A stretch of 64,000 nt of DNA, from contig NZ_AGUF01000073.1 in the NCBI RefSeq assembly GCF_000236785.1, forward strand, positions 62,001 through 126,000. The letters run 5' to 3'. The notes under the pieces were generated by a model. That model was given only the letters and a program-made list of their open reading frames with translations. It did not search any database and was not told the DNA's origin. This DNA is from Achromobacter arsenitoxydans SY8 (GTDB lineage Bacteria; Pseudomonadota; Gammaproteobacteria; Burkholderiales; Burkholderiaceae_B). A program made the position numbers and the translations under genes. Position 1 is the stretch's first letter; each line of letters opens with the position of its first letter. Below, in pieces: positions 21,744 through 30,582 of this stretch.

Positions 21744-22637
21744 CTATCCCAGCGCCGTATCCAGCAGCATCATCAGCACGAACCCCAGCATCAGACCGCA
21801 GGTTGCATAGACCTCGTGACCCTTGCGGTGCGATTCGGGGATGATTTCATGGCTGATGACAAACAGCATGGCGCCGGCGGCAAAGCCCAGCCCCCACGGC
21901 AGGAGCGGCGCCGAAAAACCCACGATGGCGGCCCCGAGCACGGCTCCCACGGGTTCCACCAGCCCGGACAACATGCCCAGCGCCACCGCAAAGGTGCGCT
22001 TGTAGCCCGCTGCCAGCAGGGCTACCGCCACCACCAGCCCCTCGGGAACGTCCTGGATTGCGATGCCCGTCGCCAGCGCCGTGCCGCGCACGGGATCGCC
22101 GCCGGCGTAGCCCACGCCGATCGCCAGGCCTTCGGGCAGGTTGTGCAGCATGATGGCGAAGACGAACAGCCAAGTGCGGCGCAGCCGGTGCGCCTCCATG
22201 CCTTCCCTGCCCTTGATGAAATGCTCGTGCGGCAGGATGCGGTCCATGAGCAGCAGGACCGCCGCCCCGAGCAGCACGGCCGCGCCGACCAACAGACCCG
22301 CGCCCCAGGGCCCGTAGCCCAGGTTCTTGCCCGCGGAAATGCCGGGCGCCACCAGGGAAAACGCGCAGGCGGCCAGCATCACGCCGGCGCCGAAGCCGAA
22401 CATGCTGTCCTGGGCCTTCTGCGGAATGCTGCGGGCGAACAGGATGGGCAGCGTGCCCAGGGCCGTCGCGCCGGCCGCGACCAGCCCGCCCAGCAGGGCG
22501 TCGGCCACGTGCGGCGCCCGCACGTCCAGGTAGACCCAGAGCTGGTGCAACGCCAGACAAGACACCATCACGGCCAGCGTCCACACGCTGATGCTGGTTG
22601 CCGCGGGCCGCACCCGATGTCGGCTGAACGTATTCAT
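21744..22637 (-). CDS. ZIP family divalent metal transporter (GufA/BbZIP type)
   Basis: 297 aa with eight predicted membrane segments. The binuclear metal-site motifs of BbZIP are all present: HNLPEG, QDVPEG and the following GLVEPVG glutamate, and HEIIPESHR near the C-terminus, which ends in LLDTALG as in BbZIP. A His-rich cytoplasmic loop (DRILPHEHF) sits between segments 3 and 4. The family moves Zn2+, Cd2+ or other divalent ions into the cytoplasm. It starts 30 nt after the superoxide dismutase gene on the same strand, so the two are probably co-transcribed; supplying Mn or Fe to the dismutase is possible but unproven. Confidence 0.9.
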   Translation of the reverse strand: MNTFSRHRVRPAATSISVWTLAVMVSCLALHQLWVYLDVRAPHVADALLGGLVAAGATALGTLPILFARSIPQKAQDSMFGFGAGVMLAACAFSLVAPGISAGKNLGYGPWGAGLLVGAAVLLGAAVLLLMDRILPHEHFIKGREGMEAHRLRRTWLFVFAIMLHNLPEGLAIGVGYAGGDPVRGTALATGIAIQDVPEGLVVAVALLAAGYKRTFAVALGMLSGLVEPVGAVLGAAIVGFSAPLLPWGLGFAAGAMLFVISHEIIPESHRKGHEVYATCGLMLGFVLMMLLDTALG

Positions 22638-22667
22638 AAGCCGCTGCGCTCCTTGCGAGAGATGCGC

Positions 22668-23282
22668 TCAGCCCTTGGCCGCGGCGTAGCGGCGCGCCAC
22701 CTCGGGCCAGTTCACCACGTTGTAGAAAGCGCCGATGTATTCGGGCCGGCGGTTCTGGTACTTCAGATAATAAGCGTGTTCCCAGACATCCAGGCCCAGG
22801 ATGGGCGTGTTGCCATGCATCAGCGGGCTGTCCTGGTTAGCGCTGCTTTCGACCACAAGCTTGCCGGCCGGCGTCACACTGAGCCAGGCCCAGCCGCTGC
22901 CGAAGCGGGTCAGCGCCGCCTTGGTGAAGGCCTCGCGGAAGGCGGCTTGCCCCCCCAGTTCCGATTCGATGGCCGCCGCCAGCGCGCCGTCCGGCTCGCC
23001 GCCGCCCTGCGGGGACATGACGGACCAGAACAGGCTGTGGTTCGCGTGGCCGCCGCCGTGGTTGCGGACGGCGCCGCGCACGGCTTCGGGCAATTGGTCC
23101 AGTCGCGCGACCAGGGCTTCAACCGGTTCATCAGTGGCGATGCCGGCGCCTTCCAGCGCGGCGTTCAGGCTGGTGACGTACGTCTGGTGATGCTTGCTGT
23201 AGTGGATCTCCATCGTCATCGCGTCGATGTGAGGTTCCAGCGCGTCATAGGCGTACGGCAGGGTCGGAAGGGTGTAGGCCAT
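22668..23282 (-). CDS. sodA: Superoxide dismutase, Mn/Fe family (probably Mn)
   Basis: 204 aa. Cytoplasmic enzyme converting superoxide to H2O2 and O2. Metal ligands are visible in [27 protein letters not shown]. The outer-sphere region reads [10 protein letters not shown] and the motif [22 protein letters not shown] is of the MnSOD kind, so Mn is favoured over Fe; the family is not always predictable by eye. ATG 23282 is chosen because the family N-terminus ([20 protein letters not shown]) begins there; an upstream in-frame start would translate the operator region. Promoter and FNR-type box lie immediately upstream. Confidence 0.93.
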   Translation of the reverse strand: MAYTLPTLPYAYDALEPHIDAMTMEIHYSKHHQTYVTSLNAALEGAGIATDEPVEALVARLDQLPEAVRGAVRNHGGGHANHSLFWSVMSPQGGGEPDGALAAAIESELGGQAAFREAFTKAALTRFGSGWAWLSVTPAGKLVVESSANQDSPLMHGNTPILGLDVWEHAYYLKYQNRRPEYIGAFYNVVNWPEVARRYAAAKG

Positions 23283-23319
23283 GCGAGTCTCCGTCGGATC
23301 CGTCCCCTGGGAAAGGGGC

Positions 23320-23333
23320 TTGATCAAGATCAA
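23320..23333. promoter_or_regulatory. FNR/Anr-type box over the sodA transcription start
   Basis: TTGATCAAGATCAA is a perfect match to the FNR/Anr consensus TTGAT-N4-ATCAA. Relative to the proposed sodA promoter it covers roughly +1 to +14, a position where a bound FNR-family protein would block transcription rather than activate it. That would shut off sodA and the ZIP gene without oxygen, as FNR and ArcA do for E. coli sodA. Confidence 0.7.
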
Positions 23334-23340
23334 AACATAA

Positions 23341-23369
23341 ATGATATGTATTTTTATTTAATATCACAA
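23341..23369 (-). promoter_or_regulatory. Sigma-70-type promoter of sodA
   Basis: On the - strand, -35 TTGTGA (23369-23364) and -10 TATCAT (23346-23341) are separated by exactly 17 bp of A/T-rich DNA, in a genome otherwise very GC-rich. Transcription would begin near 23334, giving a leader of about 50 nt. Confidence 0.65.
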
Positions 23370-23434
23370 TGCCGGATCGGCGATTCGGCCCCGATCCCGC
23401 GACGCATCGCGTAACCGGGCGTATCGCGCGTCTT

Positions 23435-24637
23435 CTACAGCGCCTGGCCGCAGGCCACGCCGGAAGCCCAGGCCCACTGGAAGTTGTAGCCGCCCAGCCA
23501 GCCCGTGACGTCCACGGCCTCGCCGATGAAGTACAGGCCGGGCGCCGCCTTGGCCTGCATGGATTTCTGGTCCAGGCCGCGCGTGTCCACGCCGCCGCGC
23601 ATCACTTCGGCTTTCTTGTAGCCCGCAGTGCCGCTGGGAATCAGGCTCCACTGGTGAATGTCCTGCGCCAGCGCGCGCAGGGTCTTGTCCGGCGCGTCGG
23701 CCAGGCGCAGCGCGGCCAGCCCGGGCTTGCCGCCCAGCTCCGCCAGATGCAGCCAGCGGTCGGCCAGCCGCTTGGGCCACAGCCCTGCCAGCACCGTATG
23801 CAGCTGCTGGCGGTTGCCGGACTTGGACGCCAGCAGTTCTGCCGCCAGGTCGCGGCCCGGCGCCAGGTCGATCACGATGGGCTCGCCCGGCTTCCAGAAG
23901 CTGGAGATCTGCAGGATCGCCGGCCCCGACAGGCCCCGGTGGGTGAACAGCAGGTCTTCAAGAAACTCTCCGCGCGCCTTGCCCTGCCCCGTGTGCAGAT
24001 TGACTTCCAGGGCTACGCCGGACAGTTCCGACAGGGCCTGCCAATGCGCGGGGTCGAAGGTCAGCGGCACCAGCGCGGGCCGCGGCTCTACCACCTTCAG
24101 GCCGAACTGGCGGGCGATCTTCAGGCCGAAGTCGGTGGCGCCCAGCTGGGGAATCGCCATGCCGCCGGTCGCCACCACCAGCTTGGCGGCGCGGATCGGG
24201 CCCTGGCTGGTGCGCAGCTCGAAGCCTTGTTCGCCGTGGGCGATCTCGGCCACGGTGCAGCCCATGCGCCACTGCACGTTGCCGGCGCCGCACTCGGCGC
24301 GCAGCATGTCGATGATGGATTCGCTGGAATCGTCGCAGAACAGCTGGCCGCGGTGCTTCTCGTGCCAGGCGATGCGGTGGCGCTTCATCAGCGCCAGAAA
24401 GTCCTGCGGCGTATAGCCGGACAGGGCCGAACGGCAGAAATGCGGATTGTCGGACAGGAAATTGGCGGGTCCGGCGCCGATGTTCGTGAAGTTGCAGCGG
24501 CCTCCGCCGGAAATGCGGATTTTCTCGGCCAGGCGCTGCGCGTGGTCGACCAGCACCACGCGCAAGCCGCGCTGGCCGGCCACCGACGCGCACATCATTC
24601 CCGCGGCGCCGGCGCCAAGTACGGCTACATCGAACAT
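23435..24637 (-). CDS. FAD-dependent oxidoreductase of the YhiN/HI0933 family
   Basis: 400 aa. The N-terminal dinucleotide-binding motif VAVLGAGAAGMMCA starts at residue 4, the second family motif SGGGRCNFTN follows near 55, and the C-terminal GYNFQWAWASG closes the FAD site. Members are flavoproteins annotated as aminoacetone-oxidase-like or BaiN-like; the physiological substrate is unsettled. The ATG at 24637 places the Rossmann motif at the usual distance. It begins 23 nt after the stop of the decarboxylase gene, so it is probably translated from the same message. Confidence 0.85.
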   Translation of the reverse strand: MFDVAVLGAGAAGMMCASVAGQRGLRVVLVDHAQRLAEKIRISGGGRCNFTNIGAGPANFLSDNPHFCRSALSGYTPQDFLALMKRHRIAWHEKHRGQLFCDDSSESIIDMLRAECGAGNVQWRMGCTVAEIAHGEQGFELRTSQGPIRAAKLVVATGGMAIPQLGATDFGLKIARQFGLKVVEPRPALVPLTFDPAHWQALSELSGVALEVNLHTGQGKARGEFLEDLLFTHRGLSGPAILQISSFWKPGEPIVIDLAPGRDLAAELLASKSGNRQQLHTVLAGLWPKRLADRWLHLAELGGKPGLAALRLADAPDKTLRALAQDIHQWSLIPSGTAGYKKAEVMRGGVDTRGLDQKSMQAKAAPGLYFIGEAVDVTGWLGGYNFQWAWASGVACGQAL

Positions 24638-24660
24638 CAGGACTCCAGACCCGCCCGCGA

Positions 24661-26922
24661 TCACTCTTCGATCAGGCAATCGACGTAGTAGCGCTTTTCG
24701 CCATCGGGACCAATTTCATCGGCCAGGCCGTGAATGTAGGTCTCGAAGCCCGGGAAGCGCTCGTTGAACTCGCGCGCGAACTGCAGGTACTGCACGATGG
24801 TGCGGTTGAAGCGTTCGCCCGGGATCAGCAGCGGGATGCCCGGGGGATACGGCGTCAGCAGCACGCCCGTGACTCGCCCTTCGAGCTTGTCGATGTCGAC
24901 GCGTTCGACCTCGCGGTGCGCCATGCGGGCAAACGCGTCCGACGGCTTGAGCGCCGGCACCATGTCGCTCAGATACATCTCGGTCGTGAGGCGGGCGACG
25001 TCGCGCTCGCGGTAGGCCTCGTGAATCTGCTGGCACAGGTCGCGCAGGCCCATGCGCTCGTAGCGGCGATGGTCGCGGCAGAACTCGGGCAGGATGCGCC
25101 ACAGCGGCTGGTTGCGGTCGTAGTCGTCCTTGAACTGCTGCAGGGCGGTCAGCAGCGTGTTCCAGCGGCCCTTGGTGATGCCGATGGTGAACAGGATGAA
25201 GAACGAGTACAGGCCGGTCTTTTCGACCACGACGCCGTGCTCGGTCAGGTACTTGGACACCAGCGCGGCGGGAATGCCGGTTTCGCCGAAGCTGCCCGAC
25301 ATGTCCAGCCCCGGCGTAATGACCGTGGCCTTGATCGGATCCAGCATGTTGAAGCCTTCGGCCATCTCGCCGAAGCCGTGCCAATGGTCGTTGGCTTCCA
25401 GGATCCATTCGTCGCGGTTGCCGATGCCTTCGGGCACCAGGCGGTTCGGGCCCCAGACCTTGAACCACCAGTCGTTCTTGCCGAATTCGGACTCCACCTT
25501 GCGCATGGCGCGGCGGAAATCCAGGGCTTCGCGGATGCTTTCCTCGACCAGCGCGGTGCCTCCCGGCGGCTCCATCATGGCGGCCGCCACGTCGCAGGAC
25601 GCGATGATCGCGTACTGCGGCGACGTGGACGTGTGCATCAGGTACGCCTCGTTGAAGACGTTGCGGTCCAGCTTGCGGGTCTCGGACTCCTGCACGATGA
25701 TCTGCGAGGCCTGCGAGATGCCGGCCAGCAGCTTGTGCGTGGAGTGCGTGGCGAAGACCATGGCGTCCTGGCTGCGCGGGCGGTCCTGGCCGATGGCGTG
25801 CATGTCCTGGTAGAACTCGTGGAACGAAGCGTGCGGCAGCCAGGCTTCATCGAAGTGCAGCGTGTCGACATAGCTGCCCAGCTGCTTCTTGATCATTTCG
25901 ACGTTGTAGATGACGCCGTCGTACGTGCTTTGCGTCAGCGTCAGGATGCGCGGGTTCTTGTTCGCCGCTTCGCGCGCGAACGGGTTGGCCTCGATTTTCT
26001 TGCGAATGTTGTCCGGGTGGAACTCTTCCAGCGGAATCGGCCCGATGATGCCCAGGTGGTTGCGCGTGGGGCGCAGGAACACCGGGATGGCGCCCGTCAT
26101 CGTGATGGCGTGCAGGATCGACTTGTGGCAGTTGCGGTCCACCACCACCACGTCGCCCGCGGCCACGTTGGCGTGCCACACCACCTTGTTCGAGGTCGAC
26201 GTGCCGTTGGTCACGAAGAAGCAGTGGTCCGCGTGGAAGATGCGCGCGGCGTTCAGTTCGGATTCAGCGACCGGGCCGGTGTGATCCAGCAGTTGACCCA
26301 ATTCGTCGACCGCGTTGCAGACGTCGGCGCGCAGCATGTTTTCGCCGAAGAACTGGTGGAACATCTGGCCCACCGGGCTCTTCAGGAACGCCACGCCGCC
26401 CGAGTGGCCCGGGCAGTGCCACGAGTACGAACCGTCCTGCGCGTACTTGACCAGTTCGCGGAAGAACGGCGGCGGCAGGCTGTCGACGTAGCTGCGGGCT
26501 TCGCGGATGATGTGGCGCGCCACGAATTCGGGGGTGTCCTCGAACATGTGGATGAAGCCGTGCAGTTCGCGCAGGATGTCGTTCGGGATGTGTTCGGAGG
26601 TGCGCGTTTCCCCATACAGGTAGATGGGGATATCAGCGTTGCGGAAGCGCAGTTCACCGATGAAGGTGCGCAGATTCTTGATCGCGCTGGCCACGTCCTC
26701 GGGCGAATCCACATCGAACTCTTCGTCGTCGATCGACAGGATGAAGGCGCTGGCGCGGCTCTGCTGCTGCGCGAACGAACTCAAGTCGCCGTAACTGGTC
26801 ACCCCGATCACCTCGACGCCCTCGGCCTCGATTGCTGCGGACAAGGCACGGATACCCAAACCGGACGCGTTCTCGGAACGGTAGTCCTCGTCGATGATGA
26901 AGATAGGGAAGCGGAATTTCAT
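24661..26922 (-). CDS. Orn/Lys/Arg decarboxylase, AdiA-like
   Basis: 753 aa fold-type I PLP decarboxylase, the length of E. coli AdiA (755). Order: N-terminal wing or flavodoxin-like domain (1-135), PLP domain (about 140-580) with the Schiff-base lysine K397 in THSTHKLLAG and the aspartate in LHFDEAW, then the C-terminal domain. It removes CO2 from a basic amino acid, giving agmatine, cadaverine or putrescine. Sequence around the active site (HFDEAW, ATHSTHKLL, MHTSTSPQYAI) looks closest to arginine decarboxylase, but lysine or ornithine cannot be excluded. No antiporter gene is adjacent, so a purely acid-resistance role is doubtful. Confidence 0.85.
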   Translation of the reverse strand: MKFRFPIFIIDEDYRSENASGLGIRALSAAIEAEGVEVIGVTSYGDLSSFAQQQSRASAFILSIDDEEFDVDSPEDVASAIKNLRTFIGELRFRNADIPIYLYGETRTSEHIPNDILRELHGFIHMFEDTPEFVARHIIREARSYVDSLPPPFFRELVKYAQDGSYSWHCPGHSGGVAFLKSPVGQMFHQFFGENMLRADVCNAVDELGQLLDHTGPVAESELNAARIFHADHCFFVTNGTSTSNKVVWHANVAAGDVVVVDRNCHKSILHAITMTGAIPVFLRPTRNHLGIIGPIPLEEFHPDNIRKKIEANPFAREAANKNPRILTLTQSTYDGVIYNVEMIKKQLGSYVDTLHFDEAWLPHASFHEFYQDMHAIGQDRPRSQDAMVFATHSTHKLLAGISQASQIIVQESETRKLDRNVFNEAYLMHTSTSPQYAIIASCDVAAAMMEPPGGTALVEESIREALDFRRAMRKVESEFGKNDWWFKVWGPNRLVPEGIGNRDEWILEANDHWHGFGEMAEGFNMLDPIKATVITPGLDMSGSFGETGIPAALVSKYLTEHGVVVEKTGLYSFFILFTIGITKGRWNTLLTALQQFKDDYDRNQPLWRILPEFCRDHRRYERMGLRDLCQQIHEAYRERDVARLTTEMYLSDMVPALKPSDAFARMAHREVERVDIDKLEGRVTGVLLTPYPPGIPLLIPGERFNRTIVQYLQFAREFNERFPGFETYIHGLADEIGPDGEKRYYVDCLIEE

Positions 26923-27214
26923 GCAGGCGCTCCTGGGGGCAAGGCGAATCGGTCGCGTATCGCGGCGCGAATGTACTGCTAGTAAAGATCCGTCAGATGA
27001 CAGACGGCGCGAGGTCCCGCCGGGCGGCGGGATTGGCGGAATTGTAGGGCTGTTTTTCTTACAGTCCTAAGGGAAATCCCCAGAAGGCGTCCAGGGGCGT
27101 TGTCATGACGCCAAAAGGGCCGGCCTGCCGCCCTTCCCCCGCAGCGGCAGGGGGAGGCCGAAGACGGCCGGGGACCGGGGGCCTGGGCCCGCCGAGGCCA
27201 TCGCAAAGCCGAGC
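26923..27214. other. 292-nt intergenic region: decarboxylase promoter and hairpins
   Basis: On the - strand a candidate promoter is TTAGGA-N18-TACAAT, whose spacer holds the inverted repeat CTGT-aagaaaa-ACAG (27050-27064). Near 27132-27156 a GC-rich stem (CTTCCCCCGC/GCAGGGGGAG, imperfect) could end the transcript of the upstream small gene. No open frame with family features is seen. Confidence 0.35.
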
Positions 27215-27670
27215 CTAGCGGATGGTCGCGGCCTCGCCGGACTGCAGGGCGGACGTGAATTGCTCAAAGTAGGCGGGGATCGCCTCGGACGCGCCGTAGC
27301 GGATACGCCGTTCGACCTTGGCGATGGCGCCGAAGCAAACCTCGGCCCCGGGCTCGCCGCAGACCAGGACCACGGGGTCCTCGTCGTCGCAGACTTCATA
27401 CAGGCCGCCATGCGCGCGGCGGCCGATCTCGTAGAGGTAGGCGGCTGCGCCGACAGTCTGCATGGGGGTCAGAGGCAGCGTGCCCAGATGGGCGGCCTCG
27501 AGTGCGTCATCGAGCGCATGGACGCTGGACGGGGAGTAGTCCAGCACGGCGCCGGTGGGCCCGGCTGCCTGCACGAAATCCTGCGCGGCACCCGCCACGC
27601 GCGCCACGAATTCTTCCTGGACTTCGTCGCGCGTGACATCCTGGTTTATCTTGAGGAAACCGAACATCAT
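27215..27670 (-). CDS. Small conserved-looking protein of unknown function
   Basis: 151 aa, soluble, acidic, not recognised. No signal peptide or membrane segment. It begins MMFGFLKINQDVTRDEVQEEF; central stretches VHALDDALEAAH and VGAAAYLYEIGRRAHGGLYEVCDDEDPVVLVCGEPGAEVCFGAI suggest a compact alpha/beta domain. Two adjacent ATGs (27670, 27667) follow AGGAG; the second has the better spacing. It is divergent from the GNAT gene at 27771. Codon pattern and a good ribosome site support it as a real gene. Confidence 0.65.
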   Translation of the reverse strand: MMFGFLKINQDVTRDEVQEEFVARVAGAAQDFVQAAGPTGAVLDYSPSSVHALDDALEAAHLGTLPLTPMQTVGAAAYLYEIGRRAHGGLYEVCDDEDPVVLVCGEPGAEVCFGAIAKVERRIRYGASEAIPAYFEQFTSALQSGEAATIR

Positions 27671-27770
27671 TGGCTCCTTTGTGAAAACCGCAAGCGGCGT
27701 TAAGACCATTATAGGCAGCCCCCTGCGCCATGCCGCCCGAACGTTCCCTATTCCCAACACTCCTTAGCCC

Positions 27771-28289
27771 ATGCCAGCCCCCATCGTAAGACGCCTGACC
27801 GCCCCGGATGCCGCGCCCCTGCGGCAATTGCGCCTGGACGCGCTGGTCGAAACGCCGGAATCCTTCGGATCGAGTTACGAAGAGGAACACACGCTGACAT
27901 TGGAGGACATCCGCGAATGGATAGTCCCCGCGGACGACGGCGCCATGTTCGGCGTCTTTGCCGATGGCGCACTGGCCGGGATGGTGGGCGTGGGCCGGCA
28001 GCGCAAACTGAAGATGCGCCACAAGGCGCACATCTGGAGCATGTACGTGACGCCGGCCCAGCGCGGACGCGGGTTCGCCCGGCTGCTGATGCAGGCGGCG
28101 ATCGGCCACGCGCGGACCATGCGCGGGGTCCGCCAGGTGCAGTTGAGCGTGACCGCCAACAACACCGCGGCGGTCGCGCTGTATGCCGGCATGGGCTTCG
28201 CCGTGTATGGCCACGAGCCGGAGGCGCTGTGCGTGAACGGCAGGCTCTACGACGAAGCGCTGATGGCGCTGCCGCTGGCGGACGGCTAG
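27771..28289 (+). CDS. GNAT family N-acetyltransferase
   Basis: 172 aa, one GNAT domain. The acetyl-CoA pyrophosphate loop is MYVTPAQRGRGFARLL (about residues 85-100), and the motif B region NNTAAVALYAGMGFAVYG follows near 125-143. It transfers an acetyl group to an amine of unknown identity. Convergent with the diguanylate cyclase gene, 14 nt between stop codons. Confidence 0.85.
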   Translation: MPAPIVRRLTAPDAAPLRQLRLDALVETPESFGSSYEEEHTLTLEDIREWIVPADDGAMFGVFADGALAGMVGVGRQRKLKMRHKAHIWSMYVTPAQRGRGFARLLMQAAIGHARTMRGVRQVQLSVTANNTAAVALYAGMGFAVYGHEPEALCVNGRLYDEALMALPLADG

Positions 28290-28303
28290 CGCGGAGCGCG
28301 GAA

Positions 28304-29560
28304 TCAGGCGGCAGCCGACCTACGGCGCGCGCCGTACGCGCACACCTGGTTGCGGCCGCCGTCCTTGGCCTTGTAGAGCGCTTGGTCGGCCGCCTTGATG
28401 ACGGCGTCGGGCGCGCGCAGCGCATCGCTGCGCTCGGCCACGCCAATGCTGACGGTCACGCGCAGCGGCCTCGAACCGCGGCCGCGGTTGCCGCGCCTGC
28501 GTTGGCCGATCTGGTCGGCCTTCGGCCGGGCCGGCTTGTCGCGCAGCCGCATCTGGTAAGCCTCGATCGCGCGCCTGACCGTTTCCAGGTGCGGCATGGC
28601 TTCGGCCGCGGTCTTGCCCGGGAACACCAGCGTGAACTCTTCCCCGCCGTAGCGGTAGGCGTGGCCGCCGCCGGGCACGCGGCGCAACTGGGACGCCACC
28701 ATGCGCAGCACCTGGTCGCCCACGTCGTGGCCATGGGTGTCATTGAACGCCTTGAAATGGTCGACGTCGGCCATCGCAAGCGTGTAGACGCGGCCCATGC
28801 GCTGCAGCCGCTCGTTCAGCGCGCGCCGGCCCGGCAGGCCGGTGAGCTCGTCGCGAAACGCCATGTGGAAGCCTTCGTGCGCCAGCGAAATGCACAGCGC
28901 CGTCAGCGACGCGGCGGACATCAGCGCCAGTTCGATGGGATGGGCGGCCCCACGCGGCAGGGCCCACGCCATGCAGACGAATCCCAGCCATTGGCCGGCC
29001 TGCTGCGGGCGGCCATAGCGCAGGAGCAGCAAGGTCAGGGTCAGGCCGGTAGCCAGCAGCGCCACCAGCGCCTCGGCCGGCACGCCCAGGCGCGCCAGCA
29101 TGCCTTGCAGGGCGATCGTGCTGAAGATGCCGCCCACGCCGTCCTTGCCGGCCAGCGCGATCGCCGCCACGCCGGCGGCCATCAGGCCAATGCGCAAGCC
29201 CACGTCGATAAGCATGCTGGATCGCTCGGACCACAGCGCATTGATCGTGTAGACAAGCGACCACCAGGCCAGCACGGCCCCCATCGCCCAGGGCGCCTCG
29301 CGCGCGAGCGTGGGCCACGCGGCCGTCACCGCGAGCACGCACAGCATCAGCGCCAATGTCTGCGATCGCTGGTACATCAGGCAGATCGCCGCGCCGATCA
29401 GCGCCATCGCCCACGGCACGAAGGGCACGATGAGCGTCAGCGCTGGCGGCCATTCCCGCCAGAACAGAAGGCCCACCGCCGCAGCGACCGGCAACGCGGG
29501 ATAGAACAACAGGGGCAGCCAGGGAATATGGGGGTAACGCACGGATGGGGCCTTGCTCAC
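28304..29560 (-). CDS. Membrane GGDEF diguanylate cyclase
   Basis: 418 aa. About eight hydrophobic segments fill residues 10-215, a membrane sensor of MASE-like character that I cannot assign to a named type. The catalytic GGDEF domain follows (about 240-400) with LTGLPGRRALNERL, the substrate loop ADVDHFKAFNDTHGHDVGD and an intact RYGGEEF active site, so it should make cyclic di-GMP. No RxxD inhibitory site stands five residues before GGEEF, so product feedback is probably absent. A C-terminal basic tail follows. Confidence 0.9.
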   Translation of the reverse strand: MSKAPSVRYPHIPWLPLLFYPALPVAAAVGLLFWREWPPALTLIVPFVPWAMALIGAAICLMYQRSQTLALMLCVLAVTAAWPTLAREAPWAMGAVLAWWSLVYTINALWSERSSMLIDVGLRIGLMAAGVAAIALAGKDGVGGIFSTIALQGMLARLGVPAEALVALLATGLTLTLLLLRYGRPQQAGQWLGFVCMAWALPRGAAHPIELALMSAASLTALCISLAHEGFHMAFRDELTGLPGRRALNERLQRMGRVYTLAMADVDHFKAFNDTHGHDVGDQVLRMVASQLRRVPGGGHAYRYGGEEFTLVFPGKTAAEAMPHLETVRRAIEAYQMRLRDKPARPKADQIGQRRRGNRGRGSRPLRVTVSIGVAERSDALRAPDAVIKAADQALYKAKDGGRNQVCAYGARRRSAAA

Positions 29561-29702
29561 GCTTGCAGATATGACGTCGCCAAATCGGCAAACACATGTA
29601 TTCTTTTTACGGACGCGGCATGGGGTTCTTTAGCACAAGCCGCGTAACAGCGCGGGCATCGGGCCCGCGCCAAACCTCCCGGCGCCGCCAGCGCAAGATC
29701 CC

Positions 29703-30578
29703 ATGAGAATCCTGGTCAACATCGACGTGCCCGATCTGGAGCACGCCATCGCGTTCTATCGACAGGCCTTCGGCCTGAGACTGCACCGGCGCCTGGGGCC
29801 GACGGGTGCGGAAATGCTGGGCGCCGATGCGCCCATCTACCTGCTGGAGAAGGCCGCCGGCACGCCGGCCGCCGGCGCGGCGCGCCAGCCTCGCGACTAC
29901 GCGCGGCACTGGACGCCCGTGCATCTGGACGTGGTGGTCGAGGACGTAGACAGCGCCGTGGCCCGCGCCGTCGCCGCAGGCGCGCGGCTGGAAGACCCGC
30001 CCGCCACGCACGCCTGGGGCCGCATCGCGCACCTGAGCGACCCCTACGGCCACGGCATCTGCATCCTGCAGTTCCTGGGCCGCGGCTACGACGAGCTGGC
30101 GCAGGACGGCGCCACCGACCCGGGCGGACTGCGGTTCACGCCGGCATCGGAATCGGATTTCGAGGCGTTGCTGGCGCTGCGGATCGCGGCCATGCGCGAA
30201 AGCCTGGAACGGCTGGGCCGGTTCGACCCGGAGCGGGCGCGGACGCGGCTGCGCGGCAATTTCCGGCCGGACTGCACCTGGCATATCGAACGGAATGGTC
30301 AGCGCGTCGGCTTCTATGCCGTGCGCCCGGACGGCGATGGATTGCGGCTGGACCACCTGTACCTGCATCCCGAGGCGCAAGGCCAGGGGCTGGGCGGGGA
30401 GGTCATGCGGTGGATCCTGCGGTATGCCGACAGCCGCGGGCTGCCGGTGACGCTGGGCGCGCTGCGCGGCAGCGATTCGAATCGCTTCTATCGCCGGCAT
30501 GGCTTCGTGCAGACCGGCGAAGGCGAGTGGGACATCGAGTACCTGCGCGAATGCCTGCCGCCCGCGTCCCCGGAATGA
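29703..30578 (+). CDS. VOC (glyoxalase-fold)-GNAT fusion protein
   Basis: 291 aa in two domains. Residues 1-130 form a VOC module: VNIDVPDLEHAIAFYRQAFGL, the metal-side histidine in PVHLDVVVEDVD, and the closing motif LSDPYGHGICILQFLG. Residues 140-285 form a GNAT domain with the acetyl-CoA loop HPEAQGQGLGGEVM and the motif SNRFYRRHGFVQTGEGEWD. The first module may bind or modify a small ligand and the second acetylate it, as expected for a resistance or detoxification protein. It ends 4 nt from the convergent dcd gene. Confidence 0.85.
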   Translation: MRILVNIDVPDLEHAIAFYRQAFGLRLHRRLGPTGAEMLGADAPIYLLEKAAGTPAAGAARQPRDYARHWTPVHLDVVVEDVDSAVARAVAAGARLEDPPATHAWGRIAHLSDPYGHGICILQFLGRGYDELAQDGATDPGGLRFTPASESDFEALLALRIAAMRESLERLGRFDPERARTRLRGNFRPDCTWHIERNGQRVGFYAVRPDGDGLRLDHLYLHPEAQGQGLGGEVMRWILRYADSRGLPVTLGALRGSDSNRFYRRHGFVQTGEGEWDIEYLRECLPPASPE

Positions 30579-30582
30579 TGAA

